64,000 nucleotides of DNA from Muricauda sp. MAR_2010_75 (lineage in GTDB: Bacteria > Bacteroidota > Bacteroidia > Flavobacteriales > Flavobacteriaceae): assembly GCF_000745185.1 (NCBI RefSeq), contig NZ_JQNJ01000001.1:1449501-1513500 (forward strand), in the 5' to 3' direction. The notes beneath the pieces were generated by a model. It saw nothing but the letters and a program-made list of their open reading frames with translations. It was not told where the DNA came from and did no database searches. Shown one piece after another: positions 43,528 to 51,551 of this stretch. Every line of letters begins with the position of its first letter. The stretch's first letter is position 1. The position numbers and the translations under genes were made by a program.

Positions 43528-44713
43528 GGTTGGGCAGTTTTATGGAGATAATGCTCTCATATTGTTCATTGTTATCCGTAATGGAAACATCACTGGATAT
43601 ATGGTAGTCCTTCACGGTATTCAGAAGACGCACATGATCCTGCCACTTTAAAATTCCCTCCCTATATTCGGGTTGGTTGGCAATGTGTAATCCAGTACTT
43701 GGACACTGATGGAGAACCTTTAAAGCAACGTTGTTTTCCGAAACGGTGAACGTTACATTAAAAACATGTCCTTTTTCAATGTTTGACATGGCCTTCTCTA
43801 TAATGTTCTCAAAGAGGGTCTGGATTATAAAGGAAGGAATAACGGCATCGGTCATCTGTTCTGGGCTAGGTTCTGTATGGATGGCATATTCAAAGGAACC
43901 ATCGTACCGAAGTTTTTGGAGCTTAAGATATCCATGCAGCATTTCTATTTCATCAGCCAGCACAACGGTATCATGCTCTATTTGCTTCAAATAAAACCGT
44001 ATAAGTTTGCTGAAGGTGGACAAGTAGTCCAAGGCCACCCTTTTGTCCTCAGAAGCAACAAAATATTGAATGGCGTTCAGCGCGTTGAACACAAAATGTG
44101 GGTTCATTTGTGAGTTCAGGGCTTTAAGCTTCAACTCCAACATTTCTTCCTTTATGGTGTAGAGTCTGCTTTGTTCATCCAACAGCGCTTTTGTGGCCCG
44201 TACGCTTTTTATTTTTATGGCAGAGATAGATGCAATGGCCGAAAGCATTTTCAAGTGATGGGAGTTAAAAAAATTGGTGTTGGGGTGCTCACAATCGATA
44301 ACACCATAAATAGTGCTTTCATAGATGATGGGCACACAGATTTCCGAGAGCCGTACCTCATCATCCTCTATGTATCTTGAGTCTGTGGAAGTGTCATTTA
44401 CAATTTCCGCCACACCGGTTTTTGCTACATGGCCGGTTATTCCTTCCCCGATAGAAATTTCAACAGGTTTATACAGCGTTTGGTCCTTTGGGTTTTTAGG
44501 GCCATAGGCCGCTTTTTGGATGAGTAGGTTGTTGTCATGGTCAATGAGGTAGATCACGCAATCCACAAAACCCAATTTTGAAATGCAGTTTTTGGCAAGG
44601 TCCCATAATATTTCACCCTCGTCTTCTTTTCCCAACAATGATTTTGAGAAGTAAATGAGAATATCCTCGAACTGATTGTTTTTCAAATAATTGGGTTTAC
44701 TATTGAAAGGCAA
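43517..44713 (-). CDS. GAF-domain sensor histidine kinase-like protein, degenerate ATPase domain
   Basis: A 398-residue protein with a GAF domain (about residues 30-165, including EISIGEGITGHVAKTGV and IIYESTIYGVIDCEHPN) and a LytS-type His_kinase domain with the phosphoacceptor in SQMNPHFVFNALNAIQYF. The following ATPase region is poor: LFENIIEKAM replaces the usual E-N-A-I-K-H N-box, and no DxGxG loop is seen. It may be an inactive or scaffold kinase. The TTG start at 44713 overlaps a TACTTTG promoter-like sequence; TTG 44686 is an alternative. No response regulator gene is adjacent. Confidence 0.82.
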   Translation of the reverse strand: MPFNSKPNYLKNNQFEDILIYFSKSLLGKEDEGEILWDLAKNCISKLGFVDCVIYLIDHDNNLLIQKAAYGPKNPKDQTLYKPVEISIGEGITGHVAKTGVAEIVNDTSTDSRYIEDDEVRLSEICVPIIYESTIYGVIDCEHPNTNFFNSHHLKMLSAIASISAIKIKSVRATKALLDEQSRLYTIKEEMLELKLKALNSQMNPHFVFNALNAIQYFVASEDKRVALDYLSTFSKLIRFYLKQIEHDTVVLADEIEMLHGYLKLQKLRYDGSFEYAIHTEPSPEQMTDAVIPSFIIQTLFENIIEKAMSNIEKGHVFNVTFTVSENNVALKVLHQCPSTGLHIANQPEYREGILKWQDHVRLLNTVKDYHISSDVSITDNNEQYESIISIKLPNLNP

Positions 44714-44768
44714 AGTACTAAATTTTTAAAATAGCACACTTAACTTGGTGTTTGGGCATTACGCCTTT

Positions 44769-44828
44769 AAAAAGATAACGCCCCGTCAATAGAACAGGGC
44801 GCTAATCTGATTGCCTAAAGGGGCAATC
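44769..44828 (-). terminator. Two tandem hairpins after the barrel protein gene
   Basis: On the minus strand GATTGCC/GGCAATC (44828-44809) is followed by CGCCC/GGGCG (44801-44779) and then a T-rich TTATCTTTTT. Together they probably terminate the sigma factor operon. Confidence 0.6.
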
Positions 44829-44851
44829 TTCCTAACCAACATCTTTAGTTC

Positions 44852-46369
44852 CTAAAACTTAAAACTTACACCGCTATATATTCCAATGGAAAAGGGTTGA
44901 AATTCACCTGCAGTTTTAGAAAATGTATTCATTTGATATTTAAAAACCGGCTCTACACTAAGCTGTACTTTGGGAGAGAAGTCGTAATTGAGTCCCATTC
45001 CAAAATTGGCACTAAAGTTTACATCGTTAGCATTGGTGGCCTCGCCCACCTCGGTCACTAAACCTTCAGACTCTACCAAAACGGAATTGTCCACAAGGAA
45101 AAGAGAACTCATTCCTCCGATGAGGTCAACACCGAATTTTCTGTCAATGAGCGCATAGTTCAGTTCTACCGGTACTTCTATATAGCCCAATTGCTGCACC
45201 ATTTTTCCATCCAAAACGGGAATTTCATTGGAGGAGAGCTCTAAGAACGCATCGGTAGGAATGTTGCTTGGGAGACTGTTCTTACTTTGTACAACGAGTG
45301 TCTCAGCCTTTTGACTATAATTGATATTGGCCAATTTATCACTGGACCCAGATCTTGCCGAGGAAGAAAATAGCACATCATTGGTGTCGTAACCATAATT
45401 TACCCGGTGCACTCCTGAGCGTATCTTCAGCTTTTTTCCAATTTCATAAGCCACCGAAAGACCGTAGCTTAAATTCAGGTTTCCTGATTTGGAGTTCGAG
45501 GCAAAATCTGAGTGGATTGGTGAACCTTTTCCGGAGGCACTTGTATATACCGGAGCCACCGATGGACCAACCGACCATTTGCCAGAAGAAACATTGTCCG
45601 TGATGATTTCTTCCTCTTCCTGCTCCTTAATGGCATCAAAAATGGACTTGCCACCGTTATCCTCTTCTTTTTCTTCATTTGTGGCCACAGCCTCTTCTTT
45701 TTGCTGCTCCATCACTTTTTGAAATGCTTCGCTCTGAGCTGCTTTGTCAAGGGAATCTTCATTGGCAATCCCCTGGTTGTTATTGGAAATGGCATTTGCA
45801 AGATTTTCTTTCCGCTTATCGGATTCGATGGATTTCTCTTCCATTTTGTTATCAGACATGGCCACAATTGCTGCCCCTTCTGTGTTTTGAGAAGGAGAAA
45901 TAGCATCTTGTTTTTTGATCCCGCTTTTTTCCATCACATCGTTGTTGGCCACTTGTTGTTGATTGGAGTTAAGACTTTGGTTGGAGTTGATGGAACCCTG
46001 CTCATCTTGGTTTTCCCTTCCCTCTGTTTCAGAAGATGTTTCAACCAAGCTTTCTGTGCCATTTGTAATGGAAGAAGGGTCAACAGCTTGATTTTCTTGG
46101 TTGGTCTGTTCTTGCTCTACATTGGTCTCCGCATCGGTGACAATGATTTCGTTTTGTTGTTGTGCATTTTCAAAGGGATTGATGATGTACAACAAAACAG
46201 CCAATACCGCGGCTACTCCACCCAGTCGCCACCAAAGTGGAACCAAGCGTTTTTTCTGTTTCTTCTTGTTCAAGGAAGCCTCAATGGAATCCCAGACCTT
46301 ATCATCTGGAACTTCCTGAAACCCTTCAAAGGTCTCCCTGAACAATTGCTCTAAATTCTTTTTCCCCAT
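44852..46369 (-). CDS. Sigma-factor partner with membrane helix and C-terminal outer-membrane beta-barrel
   Basis: A 505-residue protein. Residues 1-40 are soluble (LEQLFRETFEGFQEVPDDKVWDSI split, with the WDSIEASLNKKKQKK motif of anti-sigma-like proteins), then a membrane helix at about 47-66 (LGGVAAVLAVLLYIINPF). A 190-residue low-complexity Asn/Gln/Glu/Ser segment follows, and from about 255 a beta-rich barrel domain ending YSGVSFKF with a terminal Phe, as in outer-membrane proteins. It lies 12 bp after the sigma factor gene in one operon. I infer an anti-sigma role that senses the envelope, but no binding evidence exists. Confidence 0.75.
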   Translation of the reverse strand: MGKKNLEQLFRETFEGFQEVPDDKVWDSIEASLNKKKQKKRLVPLWWRLGGVAAVLAVLLYIINPFENAQQQNEIIVTDAETNVEQEQTNQENQAVDPSSITNGTESLVETSSETEGRENQDEQGSINSNQSLNSNQQQVANNDVMEKSGIKKQDAISPSQNTEGAAIVAMSDNKMEEKSIESDKRKENLANAISNNNQGIANEDSLDKAAQSEAFQKVMEQQKEEAVATNEEKEEDNGGKSIFDAIKEQEEEEIITDNVSSGKWSVGPSVAPVYTSASGKGSPIHSDFASNSKSGNLNLSYGLSVAYEIGKKLKIRSGVHRVNYGYDTNDVLFSSSARSGSSDKLANINYSQKAETLVVQSKNSLPSNIPTDAFLELSSNEIPVLDGKMVQQLGYIEVPVELNYALIDRKFGVDLIGGMSSLFLVDNSVLVESEGLVTEVGEATNANDVNFSANFGMGLNYDFSPKVQLSVEPVFKYQMNTFSKTAGEFQPFSIGIYSGVSFKF

Positions 46370-46380
46370 CGTTAAGCTCT

Positions 46381-46911
46381 TTAAGCAATGTTTATTTTTT
46401 CCTTTTCTATTTTTTCCCTCAAGATCATTTTGGCACGGGCCAGATTCGACTTTGAGGTTCCCGTGGATGTCCCCAACATCTCACTTATCTCCTTGTGACT
46501 ATACCCGTCCAACACATAAAGGTTGAAGGTAAGTCTATACTTGTTCGGCAACTCTTGAATATATCCCAAAAGGGTGGACAGGCTTATGTCCGTCCCCTCG
46601 GCATCCACATCAGTTTCTTCACCAATATTTTCTGAAACTACATTGAGGTGCTGTTCTTTTCGGTACTTCTGCAGTACGGTATTTACGGTAATCCGCTTGA
46701 TCCAACCCTCAAAGGAACCTTGAAAGCCATATTGGTCTATCTTGCTGAAAATGGTCATAAAACTGTCATGGAGATTGTCCTCCGCCTCAGTTTTATTTTT
46801 GGAATACTTGAGACACATACCGAAAAGAATACCGGAATATTTCCGGTATAGTTCAGCTTGTGCCTGCCGTTCTCCTTTTTTACATTTATGTATCAGCTCT
46901 TCAAGATCCAA
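46381..46911 (-). CDS. RNA polymerase sigma-70 family (ECF-like) sigma factor
   Basis: A 176-residue sigma factor with only regions 2 and 4. Region 2 is visible in ILFGMCLKYSKNKTEAEDNL and SFMTIFSKIDQYGFQGSFEG, and region 4 in LGYIQELPNKYRLTFNLYV and GYSHKEISEMLGTSTGTSKS, the -35 recognition helix-turn-helix. The start is TTG 46911; no ATG is available in frame near it. The next gene encodes its probable membrane partner, an arrangement typical of ECF factors. The target promoters are unknown. Confidence 0.93.
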   Translation of the reverse strand: MDLEELIHKCKKGERQAQAELYRKYSGILFGMCLKYSKNKTEAEDNLHDSFMTIFSKIDQYGFQGSFEGWIKRITVNTVLQKYRKEQHLNVVSENIGEETDVDAEGTDISLSTLLGYIQELPNKYRLTFNLYVLDGYSHKEISEMLGTSTGTSKSNLARAKMILREKIEKEKINIA

Positions 46912-46941
46912 ATGTTGGTCAATTTTGGAGTATTGATGTGT

Positions 46942-47385
46942 TTAGTTTGTACTTGCCTCGCCTACCACAGGAACATCATATTCCAAGTAGATAGGTTCAT
47001 CATTTTCATTTTCCCCAGCATAAAACCTAAAATGATATTCCCCAGTAAAGATTACATGGAACTGCATGGTTGCAACAACTTCTTCAACCGCTTGGGTGCA
47101 CGCTAGGTCCTCATCTGTTAATCTGGATCCAACCACAACCACTTCACGATCGGTCTCTCCTGTTTTTACAACATCGAAGCCTTCAAAATAGGTACAACCA
47201 TCCATCCTTCTGTAGGTGACATCTATGTCGTAGATTTCGTTGAGCTCAAAGGATTCGGGCATATCAACATCCACAACATCCAATGAAGTAAAGTAAAAAT
47301 TTGGGGTGTCATCATCCAGTTCACATGAACTGAGCCATAAAGCTGCCACTAGAAAAATCAAGGGCATCAACAATTTTCTTACCAT
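46942..47385 (-). CDS. Hypothetical lipoprotein
   Basis: A 147-residue protein with a lipoprotein signal (VRKLLMPLIFLVAALWLSSC, lipobox LSSC, Cys 21) and an acidic, beta-rich mature part starting ELDDDTPNFYF. Two cysteines (in RMDGCTYFEGF and EDLACTQAVEE) might form a disulfide. I do not recognise the family. It is co-directional with, and 31 bp upstream of, the sigma factor gene, so it may belong to the same operon. Confidence 0.8.
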   Translation of the reverse strand: MVRKLLMPLIFLVAALWLSSCELDDDTPNFYFTSLDVVDVDMPESFELNEIYDIDVTYRRMDGCTYFEGFDVVKTGETDREVVVVGSRLTDEDLACTQAVEEVVATMQFHVIFTGEYHFRFYAGENENDEPIYLEYDVPVVGEASTN

Positions 47386-47479
47386 AAAAATCCTTTTTTA
47401 TCCCTAGATGAGCAGTATAGACAAGGGTTGCGTAGGATTTTCACAAGCAAAAGTTAAACCCCAAAAAAATAGGGCCAAC

Positions 47480-48487
47480 TTATGCTTTAACTGCGGAAAT
47501 GGCTTCTTTGATCTTGCCTTCCAATTCTTCGGAAAGTTCAGGATTGTCCATTAACAATGCTTTTACGGCGTCTCTTCCCTGCCCCAGCTTGGTGTCTCCA
47601 TAACTGAACCACGAACCACTTTTCTTTACAATCTCATAGGCAACGCCCAAGTCCAGGATTTCCCCAATTTTAGAGATTCCCTCGCCATACATTATATCAA
47701 ATTCTGCTGTTCTGAACGGAGGCGCAACTTTGTTCTTCACCACCTTTACGCGCGTCTTGTTTCCTTGCACATCACCTTCAGTGTCTTTAATTTGAGTTGA
47801 CCTTCTGATATCTAACCGAACAGACGCATAAAATTTAAGGGCGTTTCCACCCGTAGTGGTTTCGGGATTGCCGAACATCACCCCTATTTTTTCACGCAAT
47901 TGGTTAATGAAAATTACGGTACACTTGGTCTTACTGATGGTTGAGGTCAATTTTCTGAGGGCCTGCGACATTAAACGTGCATGGAGACCCATTTTGGAAT
48001 CTCCCATTTCGCCTTCGATCTCACTTTTTGGCGTAAGGGCAGCAACAGAATCCACAATAACAATGTCAATGGCTCCAGAGCGAATCAAGTTCTCTGTAAT
48101 CTCCAAGGCCTGTTCACCGTGGTCTGGCTGAGATATGATGAGGTTATCAATATCCACGCCCAATTTTTTGGCGTAGAAACGGTCAAAAGCGTGTTCTGCA
48201 TCAATAAAGGCAGCAATACCCCCTGCTTTTTGTGCCTCGGCAATGGCATGCAAGGTCAATGTGGTCTTACCGGATGACTCTGGACCATAAATTTCAATGA
48301 CCCGTCCACGAGGGTATCCACCCACACCAAGGGCAATGTCCAATCCCAACGATCCAGAAGGTATTGCCTCAACATCTTCCACTACACTATCGCCCATTTT
48401 CATGACGGCACCTTTACCGTAGGTCTTATCCAGTTTATCCAGCGTTAGTTTGAGGGCTTTTAATTTTGCTTCTTTTTCGTTGCTCAT
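47480..48487 (-). CDS. recA: Recombinase RecA
   Basis: The 335-residue recombinase. Its hallmarks are [20 protein letters not shown] (Walker A), [20 protein letters not shown] (Walker B), [20 protein letters not shown] (loop L1 neighbourhood), and [17 protein letters not shown]. The frame is open up to 48595, but ATG 48487 gives the normal N-terminus [16 protein letters not shown]. RecA is used in repair and, with DprA, in transformation. No SOS-box-like palindrome was evident upstream. The region beyond contains an unrelated plus-strand terminator. Confidence 0.98.
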   Translation of the reverse strand: MSNEKEAKLKALKLTLDKLDKTYGKGAVMKMGDSVVEDVEAIPSGSLGLDIALGVGGYPRGRVIEIYGPESSGKTTLTLHAIAEAQKAGGIAAFIDAEHAFDRFYAKKLGVDIDNLIISQPDHGEQALEITENLIRSGAIDIVIVDSVAALTPKSEIEGEMGDSKMGLHARLMSQALRKLTSTISKTKCTVIFINQLREKIGVMFGNPETTTGGNALKFYASVRLDIRRSTQIKDTEGDVQGNKTRVKVVKNKVAPPFRTAEFDIMYGEGISKIGEILDLGVAYEIVKKSGSWFSYGDTKLGQGRDAVKALLMDNPELSEELEGKIKEAISAVKA

Positions 48488-48663
48488 GGTTCTCGATATT
48501 AGGAAGGCTAAATTACCATTTCTTTCCACATACGACAAAAGCCACGCAACCTTTTTGTACGAATTGAATCTAAGGGGTACTAACTCAATATCCATAGAGC
48601 TGACTTCAGCTCGATCAAGGTAGGGGAGAAAATATAGCTGTGAAAAAGTTTAAGGTGGTTTTA

Positions 48664-48695
48664 AAGGGCTTCTAGTTAATAGAGGCCCTTTTTCT
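48664..48695 (+). terminator. Plus-strand terminator-like hairpin upstream of trhO
   Basis: AAAGGGC and GCCCTTT pair around TTCTAGTTAATAGAG, followed by TTTTCTTTTT. No plus-strand gene precedes it, so it would end a short RNA from the recA-trhO gap or act as a leader terminator. Confidence 0.6.
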
Positions 48696-48715
48696 TTTTA
48701 CCTATCAGGAATTTT

Positions 48716-48723
48716 TATCTTTG
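48716..48723 (+). promoter_or_regulatory. Promoter -7 box TATCTTTG for trhO
   Basis: An exact TAnnTTTG box with trailing C, 49 bp before ATG 48773 and just after the hairpin terminator. Confidence 0.6.
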
Positions 48724-48772
48724 CACCAGATTTTACAATAAACCATTCTTTAATCTTAACTATTGGTATAGC

Positions 48773-49804
48773 ATGCAACTGTACAATACATTAAGTGCAA
48801 AGGAAAGGGAAAAGCTTATTGAGGAAGCCGGAAAAGATCGGCTTACCATCTCTTTCTATAAATATGCACACATTGGAAACCCCCAGATTCTGAGAAATCA
48901 TCTTTTTATTGCTTGGGACCAAATGGAGGTTTTGGGTCGAATTTATGTGGCCCATGAAGGAATCAACGCACAACTCTCAGTACCAGCCGAAAACTTCACG
49001 GATTTTAAGGCCCATTTGGACAGTATCTCCTTTTTGGAAAATGTTCGGTTGAACATCGCCATAGAGCAGGACAATAAATCCTTCTTGAAATTGAAGGTTA
49101 AAGTTCGTGATAAAATTGTGGCCGATGGCCTCAATGACCACACCTTTGATGTCACCAACAAAGGTATCCATGTAGGGGCCGAACAGTTCAACGAACTGAT
49201 TGAAGATCCTGATACCGTGTTGGTAGACATGAGAAACCATTACGAAAGCGAGATAGGCCATTTTAAAAATGCCATTACTCCAGATGTGGACACCTTCCGG
49301 GATTCATTGGACGTTATTGAGCAAGATTTGGCCGAACACAAAGAGGATAAAAAATTGGTCATGTACTGTACCGGTGGAATCCGTTGTGAAAAGGCAAGCG
49401 CCTACTACAAGCACAAAGGGTTTAAAAATGTATACCAATTGGAAGGGGGCATCATAGAATATACCCGCCAAGTACAGGACAAGAAGCTAGAGAACAAGTT
49501 TTTGGGGAAAAACTTTGTTTTTGACCACAGGCGAGGAGAGCGTATTTCAGAAGATGTCATCGCCCACTGCCATCAATGCGGAAAACCTTGCGACACCCAT
49601 GTCAACTGTGCCAATGAAGCATGCCATTTGTTGTTTATCCAGTGTGATGAATGTGCCGCTGCTATGGACAATTGCTGCTCTGTGGAATGTAAGGAAATCC
49701 ATGCACTGCCCTATGAAGAACAAAAAAAGTTGCGCAAGGGAAAGGTGGTCAGCAACAAGATTTTTAAAAAAGGGCGTTCCCCGGTTTTGAAATACAAGAA
49801 ATAG
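48773..49804 (+). CDS. trhO: tRNA uridine(34) hydroxylase, rhodanese-like
   Basis: TrhO (YceA) hydroxylates U34 of certain tRNAs. The 343-residue protein has an N-terminal acylphosphatase-like domain (ISFYKYAHIGNPQILRNHLF, GRIYVAHEGINAQLSV), a rhodanese domain with the active cysteine in MYCTGGIRCEKASAYYKHKG, and a C-terminal cysteine-rich tail (HCHQCGKPCDTHVNCANEAC) that likely binds zinc. Length is normal for the family. It is monocistronic, with a good promoter. Confidence 0.95.
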   Translation: MQLYNTLSAKEREKLIEEAGKDRLTISFYKYAHIGNPQILRNHLFIAWDQMEVLGRIYVAHEGINAQLSVPAENFTDFKAHLDSISFLENVRLNIAIEQDNKSFLKLKVKVRDKIVADGLNDHTFDVTNKGIHVGAEQFNELIEDPDTVLVDMRNHYESEIGHFKNAITPDVDTFRDSLDVIEQDLAEHKEDKKLVMYCTGGIRCEKASAYYKHKGFKNVYQLEGGIIEYTRQVQDKKLENKFLGKNFVFDHRRGERISEDVIAHCHQCGKPCDTHVNCANEACHLLFIQCDECAAAMDNCCSVECKEIHALPYEEQKKLRKGKVVSNKIFKKGRSPVLKYKK

Positions 49805-49862
49805 CATTTCAATACCCCCATAAATTATACTATATTTACAATTAGTAATTTTTATGAACCCT

Positions 49863-49894
49863 ATTTAAGGATGTTATCCTATACTTCCTTAAAT
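49863..49894 (+). promoter_or_regulatory. 9-bp stem-loop in the ricT leader
   Basis: ATTTAAGGA (49863-49871) pairs with TCCTTAAAT (49886-49894) across a 14-base loop, ending 13 bp before ATG 49908. It lacks a T-run and could affect translation of ricT. Confidence 0.4.
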
Positions 49895-49907
49895 CAAGAT
49901 ATTAAAT

Positions 49908-51071
49908 ATGGCGTGTAGCAGTTGTTCAACCGGCAAGGATGGACAACCGCGTGGTTGCAAGAACAATGGGACTTGCGGCACTGATGGTTGTAACAAGCTA
50001 ACGGTCTTCGATTGGCTTTCCAATATGTCGTTGCCCAACGGTCAAAAACCCTTTGATTGCGTTGAGGTACGTTTCAAGAATAGTAGAAAGGAATTTTACA
50101 GAAATGTGGACAATCTTCCCTTGTCCATAGGCGATGTTGTGGCCACCCAGGCAAAATCCGGTCACGATGTGGGCATGGTAACCCTCACAGGAGAGTTGGT
50201 TCGGGTGCAGATGAAACGAAAAAAAGTAGCGCCGGACGACAATTCCATTCCAAAGATTTACAGAAAGGCCACACAGCGTGACATTGATGTTTGGCAAAAA
50301 TGCCGGGATAGAGAAGAGGAAATTAAGAAGCGTTCCCGGGAAATAGCCATCTCTCTCCGACTTGAAATGAAACTTAGCGATGTGGAATTTCAGGGTGATG
50401 GTTCCAAAGCCACATTTTACTACACCGCAGAAGATCGCGTGGACTTTAGGCAGTTGATCAAAGACATGGCCAAAGCCTTTGGGATCCGTATTGAAATGCG
50501 ACAGATAGGCTATCGTCAAGAAGCGCAGCGGTTAGGGGGCATTGGCTCCTGCGGAAGGGAATTGTGTTGCTCCACCTGGTTAACCGACTTTAGATCGGTG
50601 AGTACAGCCTCCGCAAGATATCAACAATTGGCATTGAATCCGCAGAAATTGGCAGGTCAGTGCGGTAAGCTCAAATGTTGCCTCAACTATGAACTGGACA
50701 TGTATTTGGAGGCATTGAAAGATTTCCCTCCACAAGACAGCAAATTGTTGACCAAAAAAGGATTGGCCTTTTGCCAAAAAGCGGATATTTTTAAAGAGAC
50801 ACTTTGGTTTTCCTATAAAGATGATCCCGCCACATGGCATGCTCTGCACAAGGAACAAGTGCTTGAGATTTTGGAGCTCAACAAGAAAAATGAAAAGATT
50901 GCCAGTCTTGAAGAATATGCCGAGGACAATGTAAGCGATGAAAAAATGGCCTTTGAAAATGTAGTGGGTCAGGATAGCCTCACCCGATTTGATAGGCCCA
51001 AGAAAAAGAAACGAAGAAATAACAAGAAGCGCAGAAAGCCTAAATCTAAAGCATCATCAAATGCAAAATAG
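49908..51071 (+). CDS. ricT: RicT/PSP1 domain protein
   Basis: A 387-residue PSP1/RicT (YaaT) homologue. The PSP1 core has FDCVEVRFKNSRKEFYRNVD and VVATQAKSGHDVGMVTLTGE, and the conserved iron-sulfur ligands appear as GIGSCGRELCCSTWL and GQCGKLKCCLNYELDMY. The N-terminus adds a second Cys-rich stretch (CSSCSTGKDGQPRGCKNNG), and the C-terminus is a Lys/Arg-rich tail. In Bacillus the family supports RNase Y action; its role in Bacteroidota is not settled. It overlaps the gldH start by 11 bp. Confidence 0.93.
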   Translation: MACSSCSTGKDGQPRGCKNNGTCGTDGCNKLTVFDWLSNMSLPNGQKPFDCVEVRFKNSRKEFYRNVDNLPLSIGDVVATQAKSGHDVGMVTLTGELVRVQMKRKKVAPDDNSIPKIYRKATQRDIDVWQKCRDREEEIKKRSREIAISLRLEMKLSDVEFQGDGSKATFYYTAEDRVDFRQLIKDMAKAFGIRIEMRQIGYRQEAQRLGGIGSCGRELCCSTWLTDFRSVSTASARYQQLALNPQKLAGQCGKLKCCLNYELDMYLEALKDFPPQDSKLLTKKGLAFCQKADIFKETLWFSYKDDPATWHALHKEQVLEILELNKKNEKIASLEEYAEDNVSDEKMAFENVVGQDSLTRFDRPKKKKRRNNKKRRKPKSKASSNAK

Positions 51072-51546
51072 CCTACTTTCCCTCCTAATATTGGCTCTGT
51101 TCTGGTCCTGCAATGACAAGATGGTCTTTTCAGAATATGAACCTTTGAAAGATGGGAAATGGGAAGTGGACAAGGTAGTCCACTTTGAGTTTTCTGGGAT
51201 GGATTCCATCACTCCCCACAACTTGTTCATCAACATACGAAACGATGATACCTTCCCCTTCAGCAATCTTTTTTTGATTACGGAATTGGAATCTCCAAGT
51301 GGCAATACTATAAAAGATACATTGGAGTACAGAATGACCGAACCTTCGGGCCAATGGTTGGGAAAGGGCCTTGGAAGTGTTAAGGAGAACAAACTTTGGT
51401 TCCGGGAAAACGTCGTTTTTCCAGATTCTGGCGTATATAAGATGAATATTTCCCATGCCATGCGCAAGAATGGCAGTGTGGAAGGCGTTCATATTCTGGA
51501 CGGCATTACAGATGTTGGTTTGCAAATAGAAAAAAGTACCCAATAA
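51061..51546 (+). CDS. gldH: Gliding motility lipoprotein GldH
   Basis: A 161-residue outer-membrane or periplasmic lipoprotein required for gliding. The signal LLSLLILALFWSC ends in a lipobox with Cys 16, and the mature part has the family pattern FSEYEPLKDGKWEVDKVV, ITPHNLFINIRNDDTFPFSN and LIEKS-like end. ATG 51061 is chosen because it starts the signal peptide; an upstream frame inside ricT is not real. It lies 5 bp before the pbp gene, as in other flavobacteria, so the two are co-transcribed. Confidence 0.93.
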   Translation: MQNSLLSLLILALFWSCNDKMVFSEYEPLKDGKWEVDKVVHFEFSGMDSITPHNLFINIRNDDTFPFSNLFLITELESPSGNTIKDTLEYRMTEPSGQWLGKGLGSVKENKLWFRENVVFPDSGVYKMNISHAMRKNGSVEGVHILDGITDVGLQIEKSTQ

Positions 51547-51551
51547 AAGCA

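Noticed and set aside
48488..48595. Longer RecA start at 48595
   Set aside because: It would add 36 residues with no counterpart in RecA proteins; ATG 48487 gives the standard N-terminus.
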